A stretch of DNA of 64,000 nucleotides, from positions 1,074,624 to 1,138,623 of the forward strand of contig VWZF01004008.1 in the NCBI GenBank assembly GCA_013396755.1, in the 5' to 3' direction. Within the stretch, counting starts at the first letter, position 1, and each line of letters begins with the position of its first letter. The notes under the pieces are model-generated. The model was not told the origin of the DNA and ran no database searches. It saw nothing but the letters and a program-made list of their open reading frames with translations. The DNA is from Sclerurus mexicanus. Its lineage: Eukaryota > Chordata > Aves > Passeriformes > Furnariidae. The position numbers were made by a program, and so were the translations under genes. Shown piece after piece: positions 14,190 to 26,700 of this stretch.

Positions 14190-14580
14190 GGAAAAGGGTC
14201 TCCCGTGCCCTTGGAGCTCGGTGTGACGAGGAGGGAACAGCCCTGGCTGCTCCGCTGCCTCGGTGTTCCGATGGCACCTCCGCTGCTGTCGCACGGGCAC
14301 TCGGTGCCAGCTCCTGCTCGCATGGATGCGCCCCTTCCATGGATGTGGCTCCGCTGGGAAGGCGCCCAAGGAGGGGAGGCTGGCGGGGGAAGAGGGTCAG
14401 CGTTGGCAGCGGCTGAGGGAGCAGGGAAGGAGCCCGAGGAGGGGCTGTGGGCGATGCTGCCGAGGGTTCTCCACGCGGGGATTCCGTGGATGCCGCCGGG
14501 GAAGTTTGCACGGCCGCTTCCCACCCGTGGCAGCCGTGCCGAGGAGGGGCTCGGTGCACCGGTGAGAAACGGGAGGTTTT
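14190..14580. promoter_or_regulatory. CpG island, possible promoter
   Basis: About 33 CpG dinucleotides can be counted by eye in roughly 390 bases of strongly GC-rich DNA, while flanking kilobases are CpG-poor. This density is typical of an unmethylated vertebrate CpG island, and such islands usually overlap a transcription start or another regulatory element. At the right edge, CACCGGTGAGAAACGG contains a GGTGAGA that could act as a splice donor on the plus strand. Open frames cross the island on both strands (up to 305 codons on minus), but they are explained by GC-rich composition and the minus one runs through a TTA microsatellite. No protein family is recognised. A noncoding RNA promoter, an alternative first exon or an orphan island are all possible. 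Confidence 0.6.
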
Positions 14581-17500
14581 GAAACGAAGCTGCAGATTTA
14601 GGATGGCTTTTATAATTTAATTTATTATTATTGTTATTATTTTTCCCCAGGGAAATCCGAAGGGGCGTTTGTGGCCAAATCCCTCGTGTGTGGAGCTGGG
14701 GCACAGCAAACCCCACTGCTCGGCACGTGGGGTGGTGCTGATGGGCTGAGATCTCAGTGGGGAGGGGGGAGTGCAGGGGAAAAACCAACTCCCAGCAGCC
14801 CGGGCTCCCATGGCACTGCAGTTCCATGGGGAGCGGCGGTGTGTGTGCACCCCAGCCTGCCCTGGGGTGCGCACCAGGTACCAGGGATGTGTTCTGAACT
14901 CCCGCTGCTTGTTGGGAGCCTTCCTGCAGACAGGCAGCTGATGCTGCCTCCATTAAACCTGCTTTGACCGGCTCTTAACGAGGAGTTTGAAGCAGCAGCA
15001 GCAATTATGAACTCTTAATCCATTGCGATGTGGGAGTGGGAGTGTGTTTGCTCACCAAAATAGTCCTGCAAACTGGGCCACAAGGCGGCAAAAGGAGAAT
15101 CATGGGCTGAGGGAAGAGCCAAAGCAGCTGGTGGGGAGATGGGGCAGCTGAGACTGATGCAGCAGATTTGGGAGCGAGAGTCGGGGGCAGCAGGAACAGT
15201 GGGCTTGAATTTTGAGCTGGTGTGGGTCAGGAAATGAACTGTAATCATCTGTCAACCTCCAAGTGACAGCTTGTCAAGGGGACAAAGTGCCAAGGTCTGT
15301 GATGCTGCTGAGGAAGGCACTGAATAGTCACATGAAGGATGTGCTTGTAAAATTCACCCTTCACGTCTTTTCCCTCCCCAGTTTTTGGCAGCCCTGTTTG
15401 TCTGGTGCTCTCCCACCTTTTCATCATCACGAATCCAAAAGCCCTCTGATGTCACACACGAGCAGAATCTTTCCCTCCTCCAGGGGATAATGTGTGATGG
15501 CAGCTGGAAGCCTTTACGAGGCTATGAAGGCAGAGAGAATTATTTGCTCTACAGTTTGTACAACTTCTCCTTAGGACTGAAAAATGCAGGCACAAGTGAA
15601 TCTGTCAAACTTCAAACACGCACAATACTTCACCAGGGACCCAATTCTGAGCTGCAAGTGGCAGGGAAACTTCTTGAATTTGAAAAGGGAGGGAGTGGAG
15701 GGGGGAGTTTGCCTTGTTTCACACACATAGGTGGCAATTTTTCATGTTCACCTGAGGGAAAAAGGTGTGTCCTTCACAAAACCAAGCCACTGTAGCATTC
15801 AGCAGGCGAACTGTGGGAGTTTACAGGGAGGAACTCAGAGCAGTTAGTGATGATTTTGTGTTTTAGATATTTAGAGAACATTTAGAATGTGTTGGCACTG
15901 ATATTTAAACTCTCTACCGCAGGCATTCCCAATCTTCCCTGGGGGGGGGGAAGAGGATTTGGCTGCATGGCAAACTTTTCTTGGTATAAAAAAGAATGGT
16001 GTTTCATTCTATCTTGTTGATACATTACTTTTTAATTAAGAAATACAATCAAATAAAAAGAGACGCAAAGCCAGTTCATATAAAAAGTTAATTGATTAGT
16101 CGCTGTTGCATCCACATTGAAAAATAAGGTCAATGGTCTTAAATCAGAAGGCCCTGTCAGACACCAACATCTAATCATCTGAAAGGAATGGGTCTACATG
16201 TGATTCCTTAATTCTGGCTCAGTATATAAGCCAAATCCCAAATTTAATTCAGGAGTAGGGTTCAAGTCATGACTGGTAGTAGTTTCAGTACTAAATATCA
16301 TGTCTCTTGGGTTTTAATGTCTCAAAGGCTGATTCTGCTACTTCTGCTGAATAGCAAAGTGAAAAACAAAGGAGGGGAGAGGCCAGGTCCTCCCCCAAAC
16401 TCACATCAGATGTTGTATAATAAAGCACCTGATTAACTCCTTTTCCAAAGGCAGAAAATAGACAATTTGCTCCTGGCCCCTGCCAGAGGTAGGAAACTGC
16501 TAGGGAGCTTCACCACAGTGAAGGTCACACCTGAAAGGTAAAAAGTCACCTTCCTGTTTTACAATTATTCTCACAGCAGCTGAATGTCAGCAAAGGTCTT
16601 GCAACAATGTGATGCTCACTCTGCTAACCTGCTCCACTTCAGCTCTTCATGTTCTACATCAGAGAAATTACTTAGTGCCACAATTAAATCCTTCTCAGCC
16701 CCGCTGGGGCTGTGTCACAGCCTCTTTAGGAAAAAGGAAGGTTACTCTGAGCTCTTCTTTAAAAACTCAATTACATTAGGAAGTAATTGCAAATTATTAT
16801 TATTTATTGCTTGCATAACAGTGCATGATGTGAATGCTTTCAAATCTTCCCTGCACTGAAAGATGTGTTCTTGCGGGCAAATATATTGCCAGAAGTCTCT
16901 GTGAGGAAGAATACTTTAGAAAATGCCAGTTCTATTGCTAGTCCTTTGTTTTTCTCCCTCAATGGACTCTCTGAGCTTGTGGTGGTGGAGGCAGTTAAAA
17001 CAGAGCTGGAAAGAGGTGAGTACTCATCCTGTAAAACTAAGTAGAAGACAAGATGTCCCTGCTACTTCCTCAGGCAGGAGGGTAAAGAAGGATGCTCTGA
17101 CCTCCGTGTCAGAAAAGAACATGGCATGGGCTGGTGTCTCTGCCAACCAGAAGAGAAGTGACCAGATGTACAGCAAGGATTTGGGTCCAGAGAAAGTATT
17201 TCCAGTTGAAGGCCAATCTCTGCCTCTGAGAACTGCCCAAAACTGCCATGGGTTTAAATTCCTTGCACCCACCTCAACTTGCAGAAGACAGCTGTGATGT
17301 TTTTCCCGTGGAAGCTGTTCACCAGACGTAAGAAAATAAAGCTTTATCAAATCATCGTCTCTCCGTGCAGATGAAAAAAGTCCAAGCCCCAAAGGTGTGG
17401 GGAGTAATTCGTCAACTATTTGAGATGTTTAAGGCGTGGAGGATTAACTGGGTCATCAACACAAGGCTCAGCACTCCCACTTCTCTGTCTTCTCCATGGT

Positions 17501-17767
17501 TTCTCAGGTATTTCTTACAAAGCTTGGCATTTTTAGGCATCTTCCAGTTCAGTAATGTCCATTATAGCACCTACAGCTTTGGGGATATTCTCTGTCATTC
17601 TCTGAGGGGGGACAAGTGGGACACATGTTCCTCTAGGTCCTACACAGCTCTACTTCTGTTTCCGTTTGCTTGCAAACAAAGAGTTGCATTCCTTTGACTC
17701 CTTAAAGCCATAGTAATTTCTACCCAGCAGCATTATTGTCACCACTGTAAAGCTCTCAGATACCTTT
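14581..17767. other. Noncoding DNA between two CpG islands
   Basis: No gene is recognised. A TTA microsatellite lies at 14621-14642 and a run of about ten G lies near 15942-15951. Around 16.2-17.35 kb there is a TATATAAG at 16223-16230, AATAAA signals at 16419-16424 and 17335-17340, and a 124-codon frame at 16923-17297 that opens with a hydrophobic stretch. These could be remnants of an old LTR element or an RNA 3' end, but I cannot find paired terminal repeats or any retroviral motif. Confidence 0.5.
14621..14645. repeat. TTA/TTG trinucleotide microsatellite
   Basis: A short run of TTA units with one TTG interruption lies directly after the CpG island. On the minus strand it reads as a run of asparagine codons in a spurious frame. 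Confidence 0.85.
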
Positions 17768-18172
17768 GCGCTCCCCCACTGCCGCCGCAGCTCCTGCAGG
17801 TGTTGAAATGGCATTTCAGCTCGGGCAGGGTTCCCTGCACGCTGGGGGCAGGGGAGTGACCCCTGCCGTACCTACAGCAGGTGCTTCTCCTTCCCTCCCC
17901 TCCACCTGGTCGGGCTTCAGCCGAAGGTGTGCCCAGCCCATTCCTGTCGCAGCGGCCGCGGCGTCTCCGAAGGCTGTCTCTGGTCCCCTGTCACTGACAA
18001 ACGCTCTGCAGCGCGGGCACGGGGACACTTCTGCTGGAGCTGTCACTTCCCTGATAACAAGTGCAGCTCCAAAGGGAGCCTGCTGCACTGCAGGTGTGTT
18101 TTCCCAGCACACCGTGAAAGCGCCTTAGATGTGGCAGGATAGAGCAGCAATCGCGGCGCGGCTTTGTGCTTG
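17768..18172. promoter_or_regulatory. CpG-rich segment, possible regulatory island
   Basis: About 24 CpGs can be counted by eye in roughly 400 bases, with the densest cluster around the GCGGCCGCGGCG at about 17952-17963, which includes a NotI site. The surrounding sequence is CpG-poor. This is a weaker island than the one at 14.2 kb, from which it is separated by about 3.2 kb. No reading frame in it looks like a known protein. It may be a promoter or enhancer of an unannotated transcript or a locally GC-biased stretch. Confidence 0.45.
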
Positions 18173-21100
18173 TTGTGTCAAAACACTTTGCTTGGTGCCC
18201 TCAAAAGGCTCTTTAGAGGCCTCCTGTAAGGACACCGGCACATTTAGTGTGCCAGGATGTTCTGGGAATTTCTGCTGCTTCTCTGCCCCACAGCCTGAGG
18301 TGACCAATGAACAGGTAATGACATAAATCCACAGCTGGCAGCAGGTGACGCTGAGGAGAGGAATGCTTCAAAAGAATGGCCGGGGGTGCTTGTGTCAGCA
18401 ATCCCATCCCCGACTCTGCCACTGGCTTTTGGTGAAGCATCCAGATCCTCTGAGACTCCATCCCCCTTTGTAACATGGCACAGCTCCTTCCTCTGCCCAC
18501 CCAGTGTTCAGGACAAGGGCTCTCACCGTGTGGATGTCCCAGTAAAAGGGGCCCGACCTCTCCTCTGGCTGCCAAGAGGGACTGTAATATGGGAAATAGT
18601 AATGAGCCTGCCTTTCTGCCTGCCTGGGAACTAGGTGAGGGACAGCATCCCACTTGACACTGAAAGAAAAAAGGCAGAGAAAGGAGATGGGATTTGCTCC
18701 AGGTCACACAGCAGATCAGTGGCCAGGAACAGAAGCCAGCTCCCACTTCCCTTCCCAGACCCCTCTTCCTCCTCTCCCCTCGCTGTGCTCTTTAATCACC
18801 AGACCGTGTTTGTTTTCGTGGCCATGCATTCCTCCAGCCAGCACACCCACACGACATCGGATCCTCTCTGCCCTGCTGGGGCAGGTGGGTGGAGAGCCAG
18901 GGGACAACTCTGCTCCTCCGGTCCTTTCCACATTAGGAATCCTGCTTGACTCCAGCACTGGGAATCTCTTAGGGTGGTTTCTAGACTTTGTGACTCCTTG
19001 TCCCACTAACACTCCCTTGTCCTGGGGCAAAGGAGCCCTGCAGAGCAGTTTGAACCTGAACTGGCAGACAGGAAAAGCAGTGCACTGTCTGAAGAAGACA
19101 CGAAGTGATAAGAGACTGAAATGTGCAGAGTCCTGCAGGGAGGGAGGGAGGAAACTAAACCCCCTTTCACAGCGTGAGGATGCATTTCTGTCACTGTAAT
19201 TCAGCATGATGTGTGCTGGAAAGGCCCCTGCACTCATTTGTTAGCCCAGATCTGAACTCTGGGGAGAAATGAGCTGACAGCATCCCTGCACCTCTCCCTG
19301 GGCTCCCAGGTGTGTGCCTTGTCCCGTGAGTGCCACGCTGCTCTGCATCCAAATCAAAGCTCCTCCAGGAGGGACACTTCAAGAGCTCACCTTTATTCGG
19401 CTGCCCGATCACAAGCTGGTAGGTTCAAGTAGAAATTTGGGGCAAAATTGCCCTTTAACAGCACGAAGGCTTTGTGTTTTCTTGGGAGAAGCCCCGCTCC
19501 CTGTGCTATCAAACCCCGTAAATTGGATTTGCTCTTGGATGCTCGTGCCAGCAACCCAGTGCAGTTAATTGCAAGTTTTACTTGCAGACTGTAAATGATG
19601 AAATCTCGCTACAAAAGAGATTTCTGATGCTGGGTGCTCTGTAAATATTTATGTTCTTTCTGTGGAGGAATGCCTTGCAATCAGACAAACCGCACAAAGG
19701 CAAATGAACTCATCAAAAGAAACCACGACTGAAAAGCAAACATTATAAAAAAGAAGAGAAAAAAAAGGGGGGGAAAAGCCTCTCTTCTGAGACAACCCAG
19801 GGCCCAGGTGGTGCTGGGGGTTTTCCTCCAGGAGAGGATCTTTCTTTTTGTGATTTGCAGGTGCTTCTGCTTTGTGACCAGGATGGGAAATCTGGCTCAG
19901 CCCGCCTGAAATCTCAGGCTTCAATGGCAGCTCGGTGTTCTGGCTGGCCCAAAGGAGCAGAAAGGCTGTAATTAGTGCCCGGGACATAATCCCCTCTCAC
20001 ACTCAAACACCACAACTTTCACCTGCGTCCTTTGTAAACTTCAGACCTGCTCTGAACCAAATATTTTCCCTCCCGGTCACAGTTTACGCTCTTTCTTCCT
20101 AAATACTTGGTAGCAGCAGAAAGGGAAAATCTGTTTTGTCACTTACGGTTGCTTTATTTCAGCCCGAGTTTTTAACACTATCAAATATCCCCAGCACCAA
20201 AACAACATCAGAGCTTGGTTGAAAGTTTGCTGCTGATATAAAAAAAAAACATAATTACACGTATTTATCTTCCAACTCCAAATTTTAATGGATTTTTTTT
20301 TCATTACAGATAACAACAGGGACACAATGGGCCATAGATACAGCCACACTGAAGCAGAAATGGAGGTTTTTCTTTCGCTGGAGCTCCTCTTGGGGGAAAT
20401 ACAAGCAGCACAGTAGGAGCAGGATTGAAGCAATATCCCAGGAAAGCTGACATCCGAGCCCAGGTACCTGTATCCCTGCAGGAAAATGGATTTCACCACG
20501 AGGATGTAAATCAGAACTACCCTTCTCTGCCGAGAGAATCTGGGAAAAATGGGTTTCCAGGGCAAAACATCAGACCGTTCTTTCCCCCAGTTTAGGACCC
20601 TTTCCCTGCCCAAGATTATCACACACATCCCAGAGTCCACTCGCTGATGGATGTGCCCACGCTCCTGTTAAGGTGGATTTGTCAGAGCAGGAAGGGCTGT
20701 GGTGCAATTGCTTCCCCAGTTCCTAGGCAAAAAAACAAGGAATGTTCTCAGGAACTCTGCAGACAGGACTGAGAGGTTTGTGCAGCAGAGCTTGGGGTGT
20801 AAGAGCAAGAGGAGATGGGGGAACCAAGAGGGGCAGTGGGCAGGAGATGGTGCTGTGACTCTCCAGGAAGCCAAAAAGCCTGGAACGACCAATGTTCAGG
20901 AACACTCCAAAACCCACCCCCAGAGCAGCCCTGGCATGGCTGGCAGACACTGAGACAGAACTGTCACCCCCTTGCCGAGCTGGCAGGGTGTGTGAGCACT
21001 AAAACCTGGCTGAAACTGCTCTGTCCTTCCTCCCATAACCCCACCCCAGCGCCAGGAGTGGGTCGGCACCATTCCCTTATGGATTTTCATTTCCAAAGGT

Positions 21101-23244
21101 GCCACATCTCAGCCTGAAGCAAGAGCTGCAATCTCTACAGCCCAGCTTTTATTCAAAAAGTGAATAAACCCCCCAGCCTGAAGATCAATGTGTTTTTCAT
21201 GTCAGTATTCACCCAAAACAACACTTCGTAGCATGCCCCAGGTGAGCCTGGGACAATCCAGAGTGTCTCCAGACCATCGCAAGGGTCTGTCAGAGCCATA
21301 ACAACCCTCCTGTCTCAGAGGAGGGACAGAGGGACACTGAAACAAGAACAGGGAGGAAAGGTGGCTCCTAAATTATTGATCAAAGACATGGCTACAGGTT
21401 CTGCCTCCAAAAGCAATTCCTGCTCTCTCTGCAGCCTCCAGGATCCTGCAGGCAAGGAGTGGAGTTGGGGAACAATGGGGCTGGCTCTGGCTCAGCATCC
21501 TCAGCACTGACCTCTTTTCACAGCATACCCAGTGCCTCAGTCAGGAGAATCCTCCACCCAGGCACCGTCTGGGGCTCACAGGCATCTTCCCTTCAGCTTT
21601 CAAACACTGCTCGAATGGTTTTGCCATTGCCTTTCCTGCAAGTGAGTTTCAAGTCACAAACACAAAGATCCTTCAGCAGAGCATTCCTGACCATCCCCTT
21701 TCATGTGTGGGGTCACTGAGGGACGGGGGATCTCGATTTAGTCCTGAGATGGCACAGCTCAGAGGGGCAGAGGGCTATCAGTGAGATGCTTTTGAAATGC
21801 TGAGGTACCAACACCAGGCAAGGGGTTCTGGTGCTCAGCGTTTGAGAGCTGAGCTGGACAATCACCCTGCTGGGCAGGCAGAACCCCCTGGCGCTGCAGG
21901 CAGGATCTCAGGTGCCAAAGCCCACAGCCTTGTGCCCTGGTTGGTCTCCCCGCCAAGAATGACACAAGCCTCTTATTCCAAAGGGCTTCGAGCTATTATT
22001 CAGCAGAAAACACCTGTTTGGGGATTCACGGACATTTCAGGGCATTCATCAGGAAAAACACAGAGGAGGAAAGGCAAAGCGTGGCTGCCGAGGAGGGCTC
22101 TGCAGCAAACAGGGAGGACGGGCAATCACTGCAGTGCCTTCGTGGGAAGGCTCCAGCAGCGCCCAGTGCTCCCCAGCAGAGCATCCCAGCAGCTCTGGAT
22201 GGAGCCCAGGACTCCACCAGGGCAGTGGGAGCTTTCTGTTTGCTCCAGTGAACTTGGAACGAGTCCCAGATTCAATGCAGCAATAACAGCCTCGGATTTG
22301 CACCGCTCCAAGGGCTGGATGTGATGTCCTATCCCAGTTTTCAGCTTAATAGTGGATAGTGGGATGGCAGAAACGTTGGGTGCAGATGGTTTCAGTAACT
22401 TTTTGTATGTCTGTAGTAAATCTGATAATTCTCCTGCTTTGAGCACCCCCATAATAACACAGCAGAATCCTGGCTCAGGCAACTGTTTGGAATTGCATTT
22501 TACTGCCAGAATGCAGCTTGCTTGTAACAAATGCTGAACTTTTCCAAGTTGGCCTCTTCACTTTCTCCTGAGAGAGTGAAACCTTTCATTTTTAATTCCA
22601 TTTCTTTTCGTTGTGTTTTATTTGCCTCTCTGGAAAATAAGACAACTTAGAGTACACTCGAATGGAAATGAGTCTACCAGAAAGTCTTGCAGATTTGGAA
22701 GAGGTCAAACCAATGAAAATTGAGAGCCATTATCTTTCCAGTACCAGCAAACATGTTGCCTGGATTAATGGCTGATTTCAGGAATACATGCAATACTGCA
22801 AGACATCATAAATGAGATGCTAAATTACCAGCAATATTCCCGTTCTTTATTAAACACTTTGGGTAATTAGTCTGGGAACATTTCACAGGCTGAGGCACTG
22901 CGAAGCACTGCAGAAGGTCACAACAGAAGGCAGCAGGCAATGCATTAGGGAGCACGAGAACCCAGCAGGTCTGTTCGGCTTCTGAAATCCAAAAACTCGT
23001 GAGGTTCCTGAGCTCCCCAGCTCCCTTTTTCTACCTGGAAGTATGTAAAATAAAAATGAACGCTCTAGTTACCGTGGTGGTGAAGACCAGGGAAGTTGTT
23101 GTTCCTGAAGATGCTTCCACGGCTGAAGAGCCAGCACCGGAATTTGTGTAAATTCACAGCAAGCCCACATTCCATAAAAACCCCGGAGCAGCTGGCCCAG
23201 CACAGGAAGGCAGGTCTGGAATACAGCTCTTTTTCCCCCACGCC
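18173..23244. other. Noncoding DNA, no gene recognised
   Basis: Frames up to about 180 codons occur on both strands around 18.2-19.2 and 20.1-20.6 kb, but overlapping open frames on opposite strands and the lack of any motif argue against real genes. Small simple repeats include GGGA units near 19136-19152, an A-rich and G-rich stretch near 19741-19776, and an A9 run near 20237. Nothing else stands out. Confidence 0.6.
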
Positions 23245-23720
23245 TCACCTGCAGGGAGCACGCGATGCCGGGGCGAGTCATGGCACACGAGTGGCTCAGG
23301 ATCCCTGATTTCCACGGGAGCCTCAGGGAGCAGCTGTCTGGGCTGCCGTGTCCTCCCGGCTCACATCCCTGCGCTGGAAGGCTGGGATGCTGCAGGGTGG
23401 GACAGCAGCTCCAGGGGCAGCGAGGGCTGCCACTGCCACTCGCCGTGCCTTTCGTTTCCCTGCCTCTGATGGGCACAGCGTGGGAAGCAAATGCCAGGGC
23501 TGGACCACTCCGAGGGATGTACTTCTCGTTGATGGGAATGTTTGCTGGGAGGGACTGGCACCGGTCAGCCAGCGAAGCAGGGGGACAGCGAGCCAGGCAG
23601 CTCCCGCAGCAGCCTCCTGCCTTGGGGACGGAGGGTTAGCGGGGTCCCAGGGTGAAGCTGTCGTGCTCTGGACGCTTCCCTGCCCGCTGGCAGCAGCGTG
23701 GGGCGAGCTGTGACTTCTCA
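23245..23720. promoter_or_regulatory. CpG-rich segment, possible regulatory island
   Basis: Roughly 29 CpGs can be counted in about 480 GC-rich bases, again inside CpG-poorer flanks. On the minus strand a short frame beginning MTRPGIACSLQ ends exactly at CTGCAG followed by GTGAGG (about 23247-23252 read in reverse), a good donor-like junction near the edge of the island. That is compatible with a first exon but is equally expected by chance. No protein family is recognised. Confidence 0.45.
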
Positions 23721-26700
23721 CACATGGACAGAGCAGAGGGAGGGAATCTTTGTCAGGCTGCAGAGCGCTTTGGCAGGGGTGGGAATGCCGTATTTTGCCT
23801 CCTCACACCGAAGGGGTGTCAGCCCGGAGCAGGAGCTCCCTGCAATAAATTAATAACATTAAAGCTCCCATAATGTTATACATGACAAGAGTGGTGTTGG
23901 TCTAATTCCCTTGGCAAGGGCCCAAGCCAGGTAATTATCCTCTGCCTCCCTCGATTTGCTCGGCACGGGCAGTGGCTTGAAGGTTTTCTGTGCTGCTGCT
24001 TTTGGGGATGGCGCGCCCTCCCAAAATACCCCGAAGACAAACACGGTGCCTTTAAGCCCTGTCCTCTTCCCTTTCACAAAAACATGTTGGGTTTCGAGTG
24101 ACATCTTTGCTTGAAGATCAGTATTCCGGGGAGAAATGTGTCGGAGCACTCATCTGGGATTGTTTACCAAGCTCTGCCCAAAGAGCTCTTTGTAATGCTG
24201 GGGATGGGGGAGGACAGCAGGGAGAGTGATGCCTCTGTTCATGTGGAGGCACCAATTTAAAACCAGGATTTTACTCAGAGACATCCAGAAATGCAAAATT
24301 ATTTCTTTGCTGAAGTCAACTAAGAAAGTAGAACTCAAGTCTTGCTGTACAGAGATTATTATGCAAAAAAAACCAACCCAAACCCCAAAACTGGGGCTGC
24401 CTTACAGAATAATGAGCTGCATTCTCTAGCCTGGATTTCACAGGAAACAGATATCAAAGCAAAATTCCTAGAGAAAATCTTGGGACAAATTCCAGAAGTT
24501 ATTGCTGCAAATTAATTTTTTCTCAAGAAGTCGGAAAAGAGACAGAGGGTAAAAATCAGTCTCAGCCACGATTCTGTCCTTTGGCTGATCATAAAAGTGA
24601 TCCTTTGCCAGTGCCAAGAGGTGCCTGTGGCAGCTCACCAGCCCAGCTCTTGTGTGACCTCAGTGCACTGAAAACACCCCCAGAAACGTGAACCAGAACC
24701 TTCTGGTATTGCATTCTTTTATTTGCTCAATTGGTTCTGTGAGTTATGTGGAGAGCACAGTTTGGAAGGTTCTATTGTCCCAGCAATGAGACCATGCATT
24801 GACTCTCCCGTGACCACATGAATTGTTTTCCAGCTTTTTCCACGCTGTTAAATCATAAATTGGGGCAATGGGCAGCAAATGGATCTGTGATTAAATGGCA
24901 TTTGCTTTCTCCTGTAGATTTCCAAATTTTGAAACATTTTTGATTACACAGTGGAAAGTACTTTGAAAAAGAAAATAAAAAAAGGCAGTAATTTATTGAA
25001 AATATATAATTTCTGAGGAAAGAACAGCTTAGATTTTAGGGGGCATAAATCATTTTGTGAGGTACCTCAGTCCCTCCCTTCAGAGTGAGGCAGAGGGAAG
25101 TGCCTGACTTTACTCCCTCAGTGAATTAGATAAACTTTGATGAACTGAATTCAGGGCACAGACCACGAATAACTGTATTCACCTCCTTCAATACCACTAC
25201 CCTTGACAAAGAGCAGAAATTAACTGTACAAGCAAGCTGAAAATATATTTCCATTGCTGCTAAATGTCTGGATAATTTTCCAGAGCAAAAGCATGGCCGG
25301 CTTTCTAAAATACCAATTTCTGGCTTGGTCTGCACAGTGAGAGCAGCAAGGCTGTCTCTGCAAGCTCGGGCTGGGGCACCCAAAATTATGCCAATAACTT
25401 CACACGCATTGCCCAGCTCTGGAATGGAAGTGGTTCCTCGCAGCTTAAACGTGCAACAAGTGTCCTCGGGGAAGGTGCATCCCCCATATGCGTTTTAGGG
25501 GAACTACAAATAAACAGTTTTGCTCCCTCTGCTGAATATGCTGATCTTTGTAGCAAAAACTGGAGCTGCTGCTTGAGCCAGACGGGGAATGTTGCTTGGC
25601 AATGGGGAAGGGTGAGCTCTGTCCAGAGGGATGAAGCGAAGCTCTCCCTGAATTCCTCAATGCCCAGGGGTGGGAAGAAGAATCTTCCTTTCATTTTGCA
25701 CAGATCTCCAGGTAAGTTTAAGGAGCCATTCAGGGGGACTGTGTGGAGTGGATAAGTGCCCTGGGGAGCACTGACTCAGTTGGAATTTGGATTGTGGAGA
25801 AGTGGCCCTTTAGTATTTGCTGCCACAGGGCTGGTTGGTTAATGCTCTAAGCATGCACATGGACATTTAAAGTCCAATACTGCTGTGGCAATGCCAGCCC
25901 AACCCCAGGCACAGTCTCTTGACTGTCTTCAGGATCAGAAGGCTGTTTTGTGCTGGGGTTATTTTAGAAATGAGGCTTGGTCAGAAATAAGGTGGAAATT
26001 TGCAATATTATCGGTGTGACTTCCCTGCCCAGTGCCCCAGCTTTCCTAACTGGTTTATTGTTTATAAAGCGAATGCTGGCGTCAAACTTAAACCCCTCAG
26101 AAATTGCTATATTTAATGGGCTGATTATATGGACATGTGTGACTCTTGGTGATGCTGGGGAAGAAGTGCATTGCAGATATTGATTACTAGTGCAATCATG
26201 AGTCATTTCCTCTGATACACTGCTGAAGGTTAGAGTGCCCAAGGGGGTGGTTTAGGCTTTGAAAAGCCGGGGAAATACAAAGGGAGTGTGGCCTGTAGAA
26301 TGGCAACGACTTCCATTCAGAAAACAACTGTTTGCCTTTGAGAAGAAAAACATTTACATCCCTTCTAATATGGAACTGGGATAATAAGAAACAAACCTTT
26401 CAAAAAAAAAGGGCAAGGTCCCAGACTGCCAGGGGCTTTGTGACATTAAATGCACTTGAAAGAACAAATCACAGTTTGGATTTGTTGCATGAAATGTGAC
26501 ATTTAATAGCCTTTAATACAGTTTGATCTGGTACCATCAGGACAATTAGTGTGTTCTGTGCTGCTGCTCCCCCTGAGGAATTGCATTTCATGGATAAATA
26601 TGTCATGTGGACCCTGTTTTCTCATATGGAGTTTCATGCATCTGTTCTAATTGTCCTATCAATGGAAATAAAATGTTTGAGTCAGTGCATGAGGAAATAA

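Noticed and set aside
14036..14953. 305-codon minus-strand frame
   Set aside because: It spans a CpG island and a TTA microsatellite that codes for a run of Asn. Long plus-strand frames overlap it. No domain is recognised. GC-rich DNA has few stop codons.
16923..17297. 124-codon frame starting MPVLLLVLCFSPS, resembling a secreted protein
   Set aside because: The hydrophobic start is the only protein-like feature. There is no recognisable mature domain and an opposite-strand frame of equal length overlaps it.
18654..19237. 181- and 173-codon frames on opposite strands
   Set aside because: They overlap fully, have low-complexity Ser/Pro/Leu-rich composition and no motif.
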